DNA from: Pulveribacter suum
GTDB lineage: Bacteria > Pseudomonadota > Gammaproteobacteria > Burkholderiales > Burkholderiaceae_C
Assembly (NCBI RefSeq): GCF_003013695.1
Contig: NZ_CP027792.1
Coordinates: 62,001 to 126,000, forward strand
Direction of reading: 5' to 3'
DNA length: 64,000 nucleotides
Position 1 is the first letter of the stretch. Every line of letters begins with the position of its first letter. Under the pieces are notes generated by a model that searched no databases, was not told the DNA's origin, and saw only the letters and a list, made by a program, of their open reading frames with translations. Positions 16,020 through 24,999 of this stretch are shown here, one piece after another. The position numbers were made by a program, and so were the translations under genes.

Positions 16020-18668
16020 CTAGGCCTGCGCGCGCAGCAGCTGCGCGAACTCTTCGGCCGGCAGCGGCCGGCTGCACAGATAGCCCTGGTACAGGTCGCA
16101 GCCGCGTCCCTGCAAGAAGGCCAGCTGCTCGGCCGTCTCCACCCCTTCGGCCACCACCTGCAGGCCCAGGCTGTGGCCCATGGCGATGATGGCGGCGCTG
16201 ATGGCCAGGTCGTCGCCGCTGCCCGGCACGTCGCGGATGAAGCCCTGGTCGATCTTGAGCACGTCGATGGGAAAGCGCTTGAGGTGCGCCAGCGACGAGT
16301 AGCCGGTGCCGAAGTCGTCCACCGCGATGTGCACGCCCAGCGCCTGCAGGCGCAGCAGCGTCTGGCGCGCCTCCTCGGGGCGCTCGGCCAGGGCGCTCTC
16401 GGTCAGCTCCAGCTCCAGGCAGCGCGCGGCCAGGCCGCTGCCTGCCAGCGCCTGCGCGGCGCAGCTGGCCACGTCGGTCAGGTGGAACTGGCGCGGCGAA
16501 ACGTTCACCGCCACGCGCAGCGCCGGCAGGCCCTCGTCCTGCCACTGGCGCGCCTGGCGGCAGGCTTCGTGCATGACCCACTGGCCCAGCACGCCGATCA
16601 GGCCCGAGCTTTCGGCTACCGGGATGAAGCGCGCCGGCGAGATCAGCCCCTCCTCGGGGTCCAGCCAGCGCACCAGCGCCTCGGCGCCGACGATGCGCCC
16701 GCTGGCCACTTCCACCTGCGGCTGGTAGTGCAGGAGCAGCTGGCCCTGCTCCATCGCCACGCGCAATCGCGCCTCGATCTCCAGGCGCTCGCGCGCGCGC
16801 TGCGTCATCTCCTCGCTGTAGAAGGCATAGGCGCCGCGCCCACGCGCCTTGGCGCCATAGACGGCGGCGTGCGCGCCCTGCAGCAGCAGTTGCGCGCTGG
16901 CGCCGTGCGCGGGGAACATGCTGATGCCCACGCTCACGCCCACCACCACGGCAATGCCCTGGGGCGAATGCCAGGGCTGGCCCACGGCGGCGATCAGGCT
17001 GCGCGCCACGGCGGCGGCGCCGTCGCCGTGGCGCAGCTGGCGCGCCACCACGGCGATCTCGTCGCCGGCCAATCGCCCGATCAGGTCGCCCGGGCGCAGC
17101 GCCGAGCGCACCTGCTGCGCGATGTGCTGCAGCACCTGGTCGCCCACGGCGTGGCCCCAGCTGCCGTTGACGTCCTTGAAACGGTCCAGGTTGAGCAGCA
17201 GCACGGCCAGCTGCTCGCCGCTGGCCCGCGCCTCGGCCACCGCCTGCTGCAGCTGCTGGCCAAAGTGCAGGCGGTTGGACAGGCCGGTGAGCGCGTCGCG
17301 CTGGGCCAGGAACTCCAGCTGCGCCTGGCGCGCCTTTTCCTCGGAGATGTCGGTGAAGATGCACACGTAGTGCGTCAGCTGGCCCTGCGCGTCGCGCACG
17401 GCCGACAGCGACATGCGCTCGGGAAGCACTTCGCCGCTCTTGCGCCGGTTCCAGATCTCGCCGCGCCAGTAGCCCTGGCGCGCCATGCTGTCCCACATGG
17501 CTTCATAAAAGGCCCGGTCGTGGCGGCCGGACTTGAACACCCGCGGCGTGAGTCCGCGCAGCTCGTCCTCACAGTAGCCCAGGATGCGCGTGAAGGCGGC
17601 GTTCACCGACAGGATGCGCGTTTGCGCGTCGGTGACCACCACGCCCTCGACGGTGTTGTCCACCACGGCGCTGGCCAGGCGCTGGCGCTCCTCGGCGGCG
17701 CGGCGCGCCGTCAGGTCGGTCAGGATGCCGGAAAAGCGCTCGGGCTCGCCGCGCGCGTCCAGGTGGCGCCGGCCGCGCGCATGGAACCAGCACCAGCTGT
17801 CGTCGAAACGGCGCAGCCGCGCCGTCTCGTCAAACACCTGGCCGCTGGCGATAGCGTGCTCCACGGCGCGATGCACGCGCTCGCGGTCGTCCGGGTGCAG
17901 CCGCGCCAGCAGCACGGTGCCGCCCGGCGGCTCGGGGCCCTCGTGGCGCAGCAGGCGCAGCAGCCCGGGCGAGTAGATGGAGCGGCGCTCGCGCAGGTCC
18001 CAGTCCCACAGGCCGCTGCCGCTGCCCTGCAGCGCCAGGCCCAGCACGTCCTGGCTGCGCGACAGCGCGCGGCGCGCGGCCACCATGTCGCCCATGTCCT
18101 GCATCACGCACAGCAACTGCGCGGCGGCCCCGTCCGCGCCCGGCACCAGGCGCACGTTGCACAGCACCGGCAGCGGCGGCGCGCCCGGGCGCAGGCACTG
18201 GCGCTCGACCTGGTAGTGCGCGATGCGGCCGGCCAGCAGATCCTCCAGCGGCGGCGTGGGCTGGCCGGCCTCCAGCGGCACGACCAGGTCGCAAAAGCGG
18301 TGCTGGCACACCTGCGCCAGCGGCAGACCCAGCCAGTCGCACAGGCGCTCGTTGGCCCACAGGGTACGCAGCGTGAACGGGTCCACGCGGGCCATGCCGG
18401 CCGGCGCGTCGCGCGCGATCTGCGCCAGCTGGCGCGCCATGGCCCCCCGGTGGCGCTCGGCGCGGCGCACGCGTGCCATCAGCCACCAGGCCAGCAGCCC
18501 CGAAACCAGCACGAACAGCCAGCCCTTGAGGGCGTGCCAGTGCGGCAGCCGGGCCTGGCCCAGCAGCCAGTCGCCCGCGACCACCCAGCCGGCCCCGAGG
18601 GCCAGGTAGAGGATCAGTCCCCACAAGGGCGTGATGCGAGACGCCCGCACCTCTGTGTCCATATCCAT
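16020..18668 (-). CDS. Membrane-anchored PAS-GGDEF-EAL cyclic-di-GMP protein
   Basis: About 882 residues from the ATG at 18668; a GTG further upstream would run into divergent purU. Two N-terminal membrane helices (about 13-30 and 48-64) precede at least three PAS-like domains (about 85-195, 205-320, 325-445), a GGDEF domain and an EAL domain. The cyclase signature is degenerate, AGDEI at about 534-538, so cyclase activity is doubtful. The phosphodiesterase side looks intact: EALVRW (about 663), NVSPRQF, ELELTES, DDFGTGYSSL, LKIDQGFI, AEGVET. It is likely a c-di-GMP phosphodiesterase controlled by redox or ligand sensing through PAS; the signal is unknown. The stop lies 3 bases from the convergent lipoprotein gene. 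Confidence 0.9.
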   Translation of the reverse strand: MDMDTEVRASRITPLWGLILYLALGAGWVVAGDWLLGQARLPHWHALKGWLFVLVSGLLAWWLMARVRRAERHRGAMARQLAQIARDAPAGMARVDPFTLRTLWANERLCDWLGLPLAQVCQHRFCDLVVPLEAGQPTPPLEDLLAGRIAHYQVERQCLRPGAPPLPVLCNVRLVPGADGAAAQLLCVMQDMGDMVAARRALSRSQDVLGLALQGSGSGLWDWDLRERRSIYSPGLLRLLRHEGPEPPGGTVLLARLHPDDRERVHRAVEHAIASGQVFDETARLRRFDDSWCWFHARGRRHLDARGEPERFSGILTDLTARRAAEERQRLASAVVDNTVEGVVVTDAQTRILSVNAAFTRILGYCEDELRGLTPRVFKSGRHDRAFYEAMWDSMARQGYWRGEIWNRRKSGEVLPERMSLSAVRDAQGQLTHYVCIFTDISEEKARQAQLEFLAQRDALTGLSNRLHFGQQLQQAVAEARASGEQLAVLLLNLDRFKDVNGSWGHAVGDQVLQHIAQQVRSALRPGDLIGRLAGDEIAVVARQLRHGDGAAAVARSLIAAVGQPWHSPQGIAVVVGVSVGISMFPAHGASAQLLLQGAHAAVYGAKARGRGAYAFYSEEMTQRARERLEIEARLRVAMEQGQLLLHYQPQVEVASGRIVGAEALVRWLDPEEGLISPARFIPVAESSGLIGVLGQWVMHEACRQARQWQDEGLPALRVAVNVSPRQFHLTDVASCAAQALAGSGLAARCLELELTESALAERPEEARQTLLRLQALGVHIAVDDFGTGYSSLAHLKRFPIDVLKIDQGFIRDVPGSGDDLAISAAIIAMGHSLGLQVVAEGVETAEQLAFLQGRGCDLYQGYLCSRPLPAEEFAQLLRAQA

Positions 18669-18709
18669 TGCGCTGCAGCATGCCAGGCCTGCTGCGACAA
18701 TCCGCAACC

Positions 18710-19558
18710 ATGAGCCAAGCTTACATTTTGACACTCTCCTGCCCCGACCGTCTGGGGCTGGTGCATGCCGTGTCCGGTTTCCTGCTCGAGCACGGCGCCA
18801 ACATCGAGGAAGCCGCGCAGTACAACGACCACGCCACCGGGCTGTTCTTCATGCGGGTGCAGTTCGCCTGCGCGGGCCACGACGCGGCCACGCTGCGCGC
18901 GCACCTGGCCGAGTTTGGCGCGCCGTTCCAGATGCGCCTGGGCCTGCACCCGGTGGGCGAACCCATGAGGACCGTAATCATGGTCAGCCGCGAGGGCCAC
19001 TGCCTGAACGACCTGCTGTTTCGCGTGAAAAGCGGCCTGCTGCCCATCCAGGTGGCGGCCATCATCAGCAACCACCGCGACTTCTACCAGCTGGCGGCCA
19101 GCTACGACATTCCCTTCCACCACATCCCCGTCACAGCCGCCACCAAGGCGCAGGCCGAGGCGCGGCAGTACGAGATCATCGAGGCTGAAGAAGCGCAGCT
19201 GGTGGTGCTGGCGCGCTACATGCAGGTGCTGTCGGGCGACCTGTGCACGAAACTGGCCGGCCGCGCCATCAACATCCACCACAGCTTCCTGCCCAGCTTC
19301 AAGGGCGCCAAGCCGTACTACCAGGCGCACGACCGCGGCGTCAAGCTGATCGGCGCCACCGCCCACTACGTGACGGCCGACCTGGACGAGGGCCCGATCA
19401 TCGAGCAGGACGTGGCCCGCGCCGACCACACCGACACGGTGGAAGACCTCACGGCGCGCGGGCGCGACACCGAGAGCCTGGTGCTGGCGCGCGCCGTCAA
19501 GTGGCACAGCGAGCACCGCGTGCTGCCCAACGGGCACAAGACCGTCGTGTTCAGGTAA
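18710..19558 (+). CDS. purU: Formyltetrahydrofolate deformylase PurU
   Basis: Hydrolyses 10-formyltetrahydrofolate to tetrahydrofolate and formate, balancing the one-carbon pool. It is 282 residues from the ATG at 18710 (MSQAYILTLSCPDRLGLVHA). An N-terminal ACT domain (about 4-85) is followed by a formyltransferase-fold catalytic domain with NIHHSFLPSFKGAKPYYQAH and the HYVTADLDEGPIIEQD segment carrying the catalytic Asn/His/Asp set. The divergent c-di-GMP gene starts 41 bases away. The next gene, a LysR regulator, follows after 6 bases and may be co-transcribed. Confidence 0.95.
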   Translation: MSQAYILTLSCPDRLGLVHAVSGFLLEHGANIEEAAQYNDHATGLFFMRVQFACAGHDAATLRAHLAEFGAPFQMRLGLHPVGEPMRTVIMVSREGHCLNDLLFRVKSGLLPIQVAAIISNHRDFYQLAASYDIPFHHIPVTAATKAQAEARQYEIIEAEEAQLVVLARYMQVLSGDLCTKLAGRAINIHHSFLPSFKGAKPYYQAHDRGVKLIGATAHYVTADLDEGPIIEQDVARADHTDTVEDLTARGRDTESLVLARAVKWHSEHRVLPNGHKTVVFR

Positions 19559-19564
19559 CCCACC

Positions 19565-20455
19565 ATGGCCGCCCCGGAGGGCGCCGGCCTGCGGCGCATT
19601 CCCCCCATCCAGTGCCTGCTGACGTTTGAGGCGCTGGCGCGCCTGCGCAGCGTGACGCAGACGGCCGACGAGTTGTGCGTGACGCCCAGCGCGGTGAGCC
19701 ACCGCGTCAAGCAGCTCGAGCAGATCCTTGGCACGCGATTGTTCGGCCGGGCGGATTTTTCGCTGACCACCGACGGCAGCGCGTATCTGGCGCACGTGCG
19801 CGAGGGGCTCACCGCCCTGCAGCGCTTTCCCGGCATGGCCACCAACCCGGCCAAGCGGCGGCTGAAGATCGCCGTCACGCCAACGTTTGCCCGCGCCATC
19901 CTGATCCCGCGGCTGCGCCAGTTCACCGAGGCCTATCCCGAGATCGACCTGGCGCTGCAGGTGTCCATCCCGCTCTTGGACGTGGTGGCCGAGGACGCCG
20001 ACCTGGTGGTGCGCTTCGGCCCCGGCCACTACGCCGACATGGAGCACGTGGAGCTGGCGCGCGACATCGTCACGCCCCTGGCCTCGCCGGCCTTCGTGCG
20101 CGAGCACGGGCCGTTCCAGCAGCCCGGCGACCTGGCCGAGGTGGCGCTGCTCAGAAGCCCGCTGGAGCCCTGGCGCAGCTGGTTCGACGCCTGCGGCCTG
20201 GACTGGCCAGCGCCCAACGAAGGCTCGCAGTTCAACGACGTGGGCCTGATGTGCGACGCCGCCGCCGCCGGCATGGGCGTGGCGCTGGTGCGACTGAAAC
20301 TGGGCGCCCCCTGGCTGGACCAGGGCACGCTCGTGCGCCTGTTCGACATCGACGCGCCCAGCCCGCACGCGCACTACCTGTGCTGGCGCACCGGCACCAT
20401 GGACCGCTGGGAGTGCTCCGCCTTCGCGGAATGGCTGCACAAGGCCATGGCCTGA
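19565..20455 (+). CDS. LysR-family transcriptional regulator, GcvA-like
   Basis: 296 residues with an N-terminal winged helix-turn-helix (about 14-73; LLTFEALARLRSVTQTADEL, then TPSAVSHRVKQLEQILG) and a periplasmic-binding-like effector domain (about 98-290). The pattern, including the RIPPIQCLLTFEAL start and LFGRADFSLTTDG, resembles the GcvA subgroup. Ligand and targets are unknown. It lies 6 bases after purU, and since GcvA-type proteins often control glycine/one-carbon genes, a link to purU is possible but only inferred. A repeat copy follows its stop codon. Confidence 0.88.
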   Translation: MAAPEGAGLRRIPPIQCLLTFEALARLRSVTQTADELCVTPSAVSHRVKQLEQILGTRLFGRADFSLTTDGSAYLAHVREGLTALQRFPGMATNPAKRRLKIAVTPTFARAILIPRLRQFTEAYPEIDLALQVSIPLLDVVAEDADLVVRFGPGHYADMEHVELARDIVTPLASPAFVREHGPFQQPGDLAEVALLRSPLEPWRSWFDACGLDWPAPNEGSQFNDVGLMCDAAAAGMGVALVRLKLGAPWLDQGTLVRLFDIDAPSPHAHYLCWRTGTMDRWECSAFAEWLHKAMA

Positions 20456-20465
20456 ACGGCGTTTA

Positions 20466-20525
20466 GCAGCCAAAACAGGCTCTAACGCTTGCGCAGTAAG
20501 CGCCGGCAGCTATTAGATACATAGC
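20466..20525 (-). repeat. Interspersed palindromic repeat, copy R4
   Basis: On the minus strand: TGCTAT, AT stretch, TAATAGCTGCCGGCGCTTA, spacer, GCAAGCGTTAGAGCC, TGTTTTGGCT. It starts 10 bases after the LysR gene stop. Confidence 0.85.
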
Positions 20526-20602
20526 ACGCTGGCGCAGCGCCTTCACGGCGGTCTTCAAGAAAACTCACGCCGCGCCGCGCCGCGCTGGCCTACAGTGGCC
20601 GG

Positions 20603-22108
20603 ATGTCTGCTGCCTCCAGCCCCACCCCCCCGCCCAGCCCCGCCGAGCGCGCCCAGCGCCAGCAGCAGGTGGTGCAGGCCCTGTCGGCCTGCCTGCCGCA
20701 GCACGCTTTGCTGTGGCAGCCCGAGGACACCACGCCCTACGAGTGCGATGGCCTGACGGCCTACCGCCAGCGGCCGCTGGTGGTGTGCCTGCCCGAGACG
20801 GAAAGCCAGGTGCAGGCCGTGCTGAGGACTTGCCACCGCCTGCAGGTGCCGGTGGTGGCGCGCGGCGCCGGCACCGGGCTGTCGGGCGGCGCCATGCCGC
20901 ACGCCATGGGCGTGACGCTGTCGCTGGCCAAGTTCAACCGCATCCTGGACGTGGACCCGGTGAGCCGCACCGCACGCGTGCAGTGCGGCGTGCGCAACCT
21001 GGCCATCAGCGAGGCGGCCGCGCCGCACGGCCTGTACTACGCGCCCGACCCCAGCAGCCAGATCGCCTGCACCATCGGCGGCAACGTGGCCGAAAACTCG
21101 GGCGGCGTGCACTGCCTGAAATACGGCCTGACGGTGCACAACGTGCTGCGCGTGCGCGGCTACACCATGGAGGGCGAGCCGGTCACCTTCGGATCGGAGG
21201 CGCTGGACAGCCCCGGCCTGGACCTGCTGGCCGCCGTGATCGGCAGCGAGGGCATGCTGGCCGTGGCGCTGGAGGTGACCGTCCGCCTGATCCCGCGCCC
21301 CATGCTTGCGCGCTGCATCATGGCCAGCTTCGACGACGTGCGCAAAGCCGGCGACGCCGTGGCGGCGGTGATCGCTGCCGGCATCATCCCGGCCGGGCTG
21401 GAGATGATGGACAAGCCCATGACGGCGGCGGTGGAGGACTTCGTGCACGCCGGCTACGACCTCACGGCCGAGGCCATCTTGCTGTGCGAGAGCGACGGCA
21501 CGCCCGAGGAGGTCGAGGAAGAAATCCAGCGCATGAGCGACGTGCTGACCGCCGCCGGCGCCACCGCCATTGCCGTGAGCCAGAACGAGGAGGAGCGCGC
21601 GCGCTTTTGGAGCGGGCGCAAGAACGCCTTTCCGGCCAGCGGCCGCATCAGCCCCGACTACATGTGCATGGACTCGACCATTCCAAGGAAGCGCCTGGCG
21701 GACATCCTGCTGGCCATTTCAGAGATGGAGAAGAAGTACGACCTGCGCTGCTGCAACGTGTTCCACGCCGGCGACGGCAACCTGCACCCCTTGATCCTGT
21801 TCGATGCCAACGACCCCGACCAGCTGCGCCGCTGCGAGCTGTTCGGCGCCGACATCCTGGAGACCAGCGTGGCCATGGGCGGCACCGTGACGGGCGAGCA
21901 CGGCGTGGGCGTGGAAAAGCTGAGCAGCATGTGCGTGCAGTTCACCGCCGAGGAGAACGCGCAGATGATGGCGCTCAAGAACGCCTTCGACCCGGCCGGC
22001 CTGCTCAACCCGGGCAAGGTCATCCCCACGCTGAACCGCTGCGCGGAATACGGCAAGATGCTGGTGCGCGGCGGCAAGTTGAGCCATCCGGACCTGCCGC
22101 GGTTCTAG
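20603..22108 (+). CDS. glcD: FAD-linked 2-hydroxyacid oxidase, GlcD type
   Basis: 501-residue flavoprotein of the PCMH/FAD_binding_4 family that oxidises glycolate or D-lactate-like acids. The FAD-binding loop ARGAGTGLSGGAMP is near 92-105, and PDPSSQIACTIGGNVAENSGG near 150-170. The C-terminal FAD-linked oxidase domain shows NVFHAGDGNLHP and GTVTGEHGVGVEK. The length and C-terminus fit GlcD. Partner subunits GlcE and GlcF are not next to it here, so it could instead be a stand-alone D-lactate dehydrogenase or 2-hydroxyglutarate-type enzyme. It is followed at 45 bases by a MarC-family gene on the same strand. Confidence 0.85.
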   Translation: MSAASSPTPPPSPAERAQRQQQVVQALSACLPQHALLWQPEDTTPYECDGLTAYRQRPLVVCLPETESQVQAVLRTCHRLQVPVVARGAGTGLSGGAMPHAMGVTLSLAKFNRILDVDPVSRTARVQCGVRNLAISEAAAPHGLYYAPDPSSQIACTIGGNVAENSGGVHCLKYGLTVHNVLRVRGYTMEGEPVTFGSEALDSPGLDLLAAVIGSEGMLAVALEVTVRLIPRPMLARCIMASFDDVRKAGDAVAAVIAAGIIPAGLEMMDKPMTAAVEDFVHAGYDLTAEAILLCESDGTPEEVEEEIQRMSDVLTAAGATAIAVSQNEEERARFWSGRKNAFPASGRISPDYMCMDSTIPRKRLADILLAISEMEKKYDLRCCNVFHAGDGNLHPLILFDANDPDQLRRCELFGADILETSVAMGGTVTGEHGVGVEKLSSMCVQFTAEENAQMMALKNAFDPAGLLNPGKVIPTLNRCAEYGKMLVRGGKLSHPDLPRF

Positions 22109-22153
22109 GTCATCCGCGCCGGCGGGCGGCCGCCCTATCCGCCTTGCGTTGCC

Positions 22154-22876
22154 ATGGACTTTTTCGCCCAGCCCTACCTCGCCTTCTATGGCAAAAGCCT
22201 GCTGTTTGCGCTGATCGGCGTGCTGCCCATCATCAACCCGCTGGCGTCCGCCCCCCTCTTCGTGGACTTCACGCGCGGCCTGAGCGACGAGGCGCGCACC
22301 CGGCTGGCGCGGCGCATCGGCCAGAACGTCATGGTGCTGCTGACGTTTGCCATGGTCATGGGGTCGTACGTGCTCGACTTCTTCGGCGTGTCGCTGCCGG
22401 CGGTGCGCATCGCCGGTGGCATGGTGGTGGCCTCCATCGCCTGGCGCATGCTCAACGCCCAGCAGGCCACCAGCGACGACGCCACGCAGATGGTCAACGC
22501 CCTGACCGAGGACAAGGCCAGCATCAAGGCCTTCTACCCCCTGACCTTTCCGCTGACCTGCGGGCCCGGCTCGATCTCGGTGGCCATCGCCGTTGGCGCC
22601 AGCCTGCACACGCGGCGCAGCGTGACGGAGACCATGTTCAACATGGCCGGCGGCCTGACGGCGGCCGTGCTGCTGGGCCTGCTGGTCTCGCTCACCTTCC
22701 GCTACGCCAGCCGGCTGCTGCACCGGCTGGGCGAGGCACGCAAGATCGTCTTTCTGCGGCTGATGGCCTTTTTGCTGCTGTGCGTGGGCGTGGAGATCAT
22801 CTGGAACGGCGTGCAGTCGCTGGTCGTGCAGCTGATGACCACGGGCGCCGTGGTGCCGGCCGCTCCGACCTACTGA
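22154..22876 (+). CDS. MarC-family integral membrane protein (UPF0056)
   Basis: 240 residues with six hydrophobic segments and the family's N-terminal pattern (LLFALIGVLPIINPLASAPLF). A second conserved block is FYPLTFPLTCGPGSISVAIA near 131-150. MarC proteins are widespread inner-membrane proteins once thought to give multiple antibiotic resistance; their real function is unknown. It follows the GlcD-type gene after 45 bases, with no obvious functional link. Confidence 0.9.
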   Translation: MDFFAQPYLAFYGKSLLFALIGVLPIINPLASAPLFVDFTRGLSDEARTRLARRIGQNVMVLLTFAMVMGSYVLDFFGVSLPAVRIAGGMVVASIAWRMLNAQQATSDDATQMVNALTEDKASIKAFYPLTFPLTCGPGSISVAIAVGASLHTRRSVTETMFNMAGGLTAAVLLGLLVSLTFRYASRLLHRLGEARKIVFLRLMAFLLLCVGVEIIWNGVQSLVVQLMTTGAVVPAAPTY

Positions 22877-22989
22877 CGCCGCCCGCCCTGCTGCTGGCGC
22901 CCCACGCACGGGCACGTTCTGCACTGACAGCGCAGCGCCTGCACCTGGGCCAGCATGGTCCTTTTGTGATCCACAAAAGGAGTTTCGCC

Positions 22990-23406
22990 ATGCCCGCACC
23001 CTCCCTGTTTCGCCTGCTGAGCGCCGCTGCCGTCCTGGCCGCCGCCAGCGCCGCCACGCCCGCCCTGGCGCAGCAGCTGCCCGCTGCCCACGAGGCGGGC
23101 AACCTGCGCTACCAGTGCGGGGGCATCGGCGTGGACGAGTCCAGCGCCATGCGCGCGGCGATGAAGGACCACCCGCTGTCGCTGCTGTTCGCCCGTGCGG
23201 ACGGGGCGTACGAGGCCAACATCGACGTGCGCATCACCCCCCAGGGCGGCAGCGGCCAGGCCATGGGCTTCGTGGCCAATGGCCCGGTGTGCCTGCTGCA
23301 GCTGCCCGCCGGCAGCTACAAGGTGGACGTGCAGGGCGCCGGCCAAAGCCACAGCCGCACGGTCAAGGTGGGCGGCGCGCCGCAGTCGCTGGATTTCCGC
23401 TTCTGA
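22990..23406 (+). CDS. Small secreted protein with carboxypeptidase-regulatory-like fold, unknown function
   Basis: 138 residues. A clear signal peptide (hydrophobic stretch to about residue 28, cleavage near ALAQ-Q) is followed by a compact beta-rich domain with two cysteines (about 41 and 102) that could form a disulfide. A good ribosome-binding site (AAAGGAG) stands 8 bases before the ATG at 22990, which fixes the start. The pattern GGSGQAMGFVANGPVCLLQL then AGSYKVDVQGAGQSHSRTV resembles beta-sandwich carboxypeptidase-regulatory-like domains in periplasmic proteins. I recognise no specific family member and assign no function. Confidence 0.75.
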   Translation: MPAPSLFRLLSAAAVLAAASAATPALAQQLPAAHEAGNLRYQCGGIGVDESSAMRAAMKDHPLSLLFARADGAYEANIDVRITPQGGSGQAMGFVANGPVCLLQLPAGSYKVDVQGAGQSHSRTVKVGGAPQSLDFRF

Positions 23407-23454
23407 GCGGCACGCGCCCTGCCAGCCAGCACGGTCCGCCGTGCTGGTTTTTCA

Positions 23455-23513
23455 TGTCAAAACAGCCTGCAGCGCCCGTCCATCAAACGCCAGCAGCTAC
23501 TTATTTGATAGCA
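23455..23513 (-). repeat. Interspersed palindromic repeat, copy R5
   Basis: On the minus strand: TGCTATCAAATAAGTAGCTG, CTGGCGTTTGATG, GGGCGCTGCAGGC, TGTTTTGACATG. It is one of the most complete copies, with the extended TGCTATCAAAT left end. It lies between the convergent stops of the small secreted protein gene and the DUF445 gene. Confidence 0.85.
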
Positions 23514-23532
23514 AACGCCGGGCCGGCACGGC

Positions 23533-24885
23533 TCAGCTGCCGCCCGCTGCCAGCCACAGCGCCCGGGCGTGGGAGATGCCGAACAGCACCAGCCCGATCA
23601 GCCCGCCCACCACGGTGCCGTTGATGCGGATGTACTGCAGGTCGGTGCCGATGTGCAGCTCCACCAGGCGGGCCGTCTCCGCCGCGTCCCAGCGCTGCAC
23701 GGTGGCCTGGATGTGCTCGGCCACCGACTGCGCCACGTCCGGGGCAAACGTGGCGGCCCACAGCTCCAGGCGCACGTTCAGCCGCACGCGCAGCGCCGCG
23801 TCGCCCGCCAGCGACATGCCCAGCCACTGGCCCATGCCGGCCACGCGGCGCGACAGCTGCGAGTCCTCGTCGGCCAGGTCCTCGCGCAGGCGGCGGCGCA
23901 CGTCCAGCCACAGCTCGCGCACGTAGTCGCCCAGCAGCGCGTCGTTTTGCAGGTAGCCGCGCACCTCCTCGCTGCGCCGCGCCCAGTCGGGGTCGGTCTG
24001 CAGCCGCTCGATGAGCCGCGCCACGGCGGCGTCCAACGCCTCGCGCAGCTCGTGGCGCGGGTCTTCGGCGATGGATTTGAGCAGCGCATCCACGGCATGG
24101 GTGATGGCGCCCGCGCCCTTGCCCGACAGCCAGTCGGTGGGCAGCATCTTCTGCTTCAGGGGGTGCTCGCGGCGCAGCCACTGCACCAGCGTGTCGGCGA
24201 CGAACTCGCGCGTCTCCGGCGAGCGCACCTTGTCGGCCAGGCGCGACAGCAGCGCGTCCAGCAGCGCCTGGTGGCGGCCCTCGTGGGTCAGCGCGCCCAG
24301 CACCGAGGCCATGGAGCGCGACACGTCGATTTGCCCGATCAGCGTGCGCGCCGCATTGGCCAGGAAGGCCTGGATCTTGGCGTCCTCCACCGTGTCCAGC
24401 GCCGTGAGCGCCAGCCTGCCGACCTGGCGGCCCAGCAGCTGAGCGTTGGCCGGTGCGGTGAGCCACTGCGCCAGCATGCTGGCCGGGTCGTGCTGGCGGA
24501 TCAGCGCCACCAGCGAGGGGCCATCCAGGAACTTGTCGCGCACGAAGCCCGCCAGGTTGCCGCCGATGCGGTCCTTGTTGCGGGCAATGATGTCGGTGTG
24601 GCGTGACACCAGCGGCAGCGGGATGCGCCGAAACAGCGCCGAGACGGCAAACCAGTCGGCCAGCGCGCCGACCATGGCGGCCTCGGCCACCGCGCGCAGG
24701 CAGGCCACGGCCAGGCTGGCGGGCAGGAAATGCGTGGCGGCAAAGACGGCCACCACGGCCAGCAGCAGGCCGGTGGCCTGGCGTTTGGCGCGCGCCAGCT
24801 GGCGCTCGTGGTTGCCCTGCGGCAGGGGGGGATCAAGGGGTGCGGCCGCATGGGCCGCTGCACGTTCCAGGGGCGAGGCAGGCAT
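23533..24885 (-). CDS. DUF445-family membrane protein (YjiN-like)
   Basis: About 450 residues from the ATG at 24885 (MPASPLERAAAHAAA); an alternative ATG lies 12 bases upstream. Two helices near the N-terminus (about 37-57 and 63-90, with EAAMVGALADWFAVSALFR, a DUF445 hallmark) are followed by a long, mostly helical soluble region rich in amphipathic segments, then a C-terminal hydrophobic helix (NGTVVGGLIGLVLFGISHA). Family members are inner-membrane proteins of unknown function. Isolated from its neighbours; a repeat lies 20 bases beyond its stop. Confidence 0.88.
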   Translation of the reverse strand: MPASPLERAAAHAAAPLDPPLPQGNHERQLARAKRQATGLLLAVVAVFAATHFLPASLAVACLRAVAEAAMVGALADWFAVSALFRRIPLPLVSRHTDIIARNKDRIGGNLAGFVRDKFLDGPSLVALIRQHDPASMLAQWLTAPANAQLLGRQVGRLALTALDTVEDAKIQAFLANAARTLIGQIDVSRSMASVLGALTHEGRHQALLDALLSRLADKVRSPETREFVADTLVQWLRREHPLKQKMLPTDWLSGKGAGAITHAVDALLKSIAEDPRHELREALDAAVARLIERLQTDPDWARRSEEVRGYLQNDALLGDYVRELWLDVRRRLREDLADEDSQLSRRVAGMGQWLGMSLAGDAALRVRLNVRLELWAATFAPDVAQSVAEHIQATVQRWDAAETARLVELHIGTDLQYIRINGTVVGGLIGLVLFGISHARALWLAAGGS

Positions 24886-24999
24886 GCACCGCAGCATAGA
24901 CCGGCGCCGCCGTGCGCGTCCACGGCCGGCTGTAGGAGAGCGGGGCCGGCCGGCGTGCTCCCGGGGCGGCAATCGCCCGGCGGCGCCGGCCCGGGCAGG

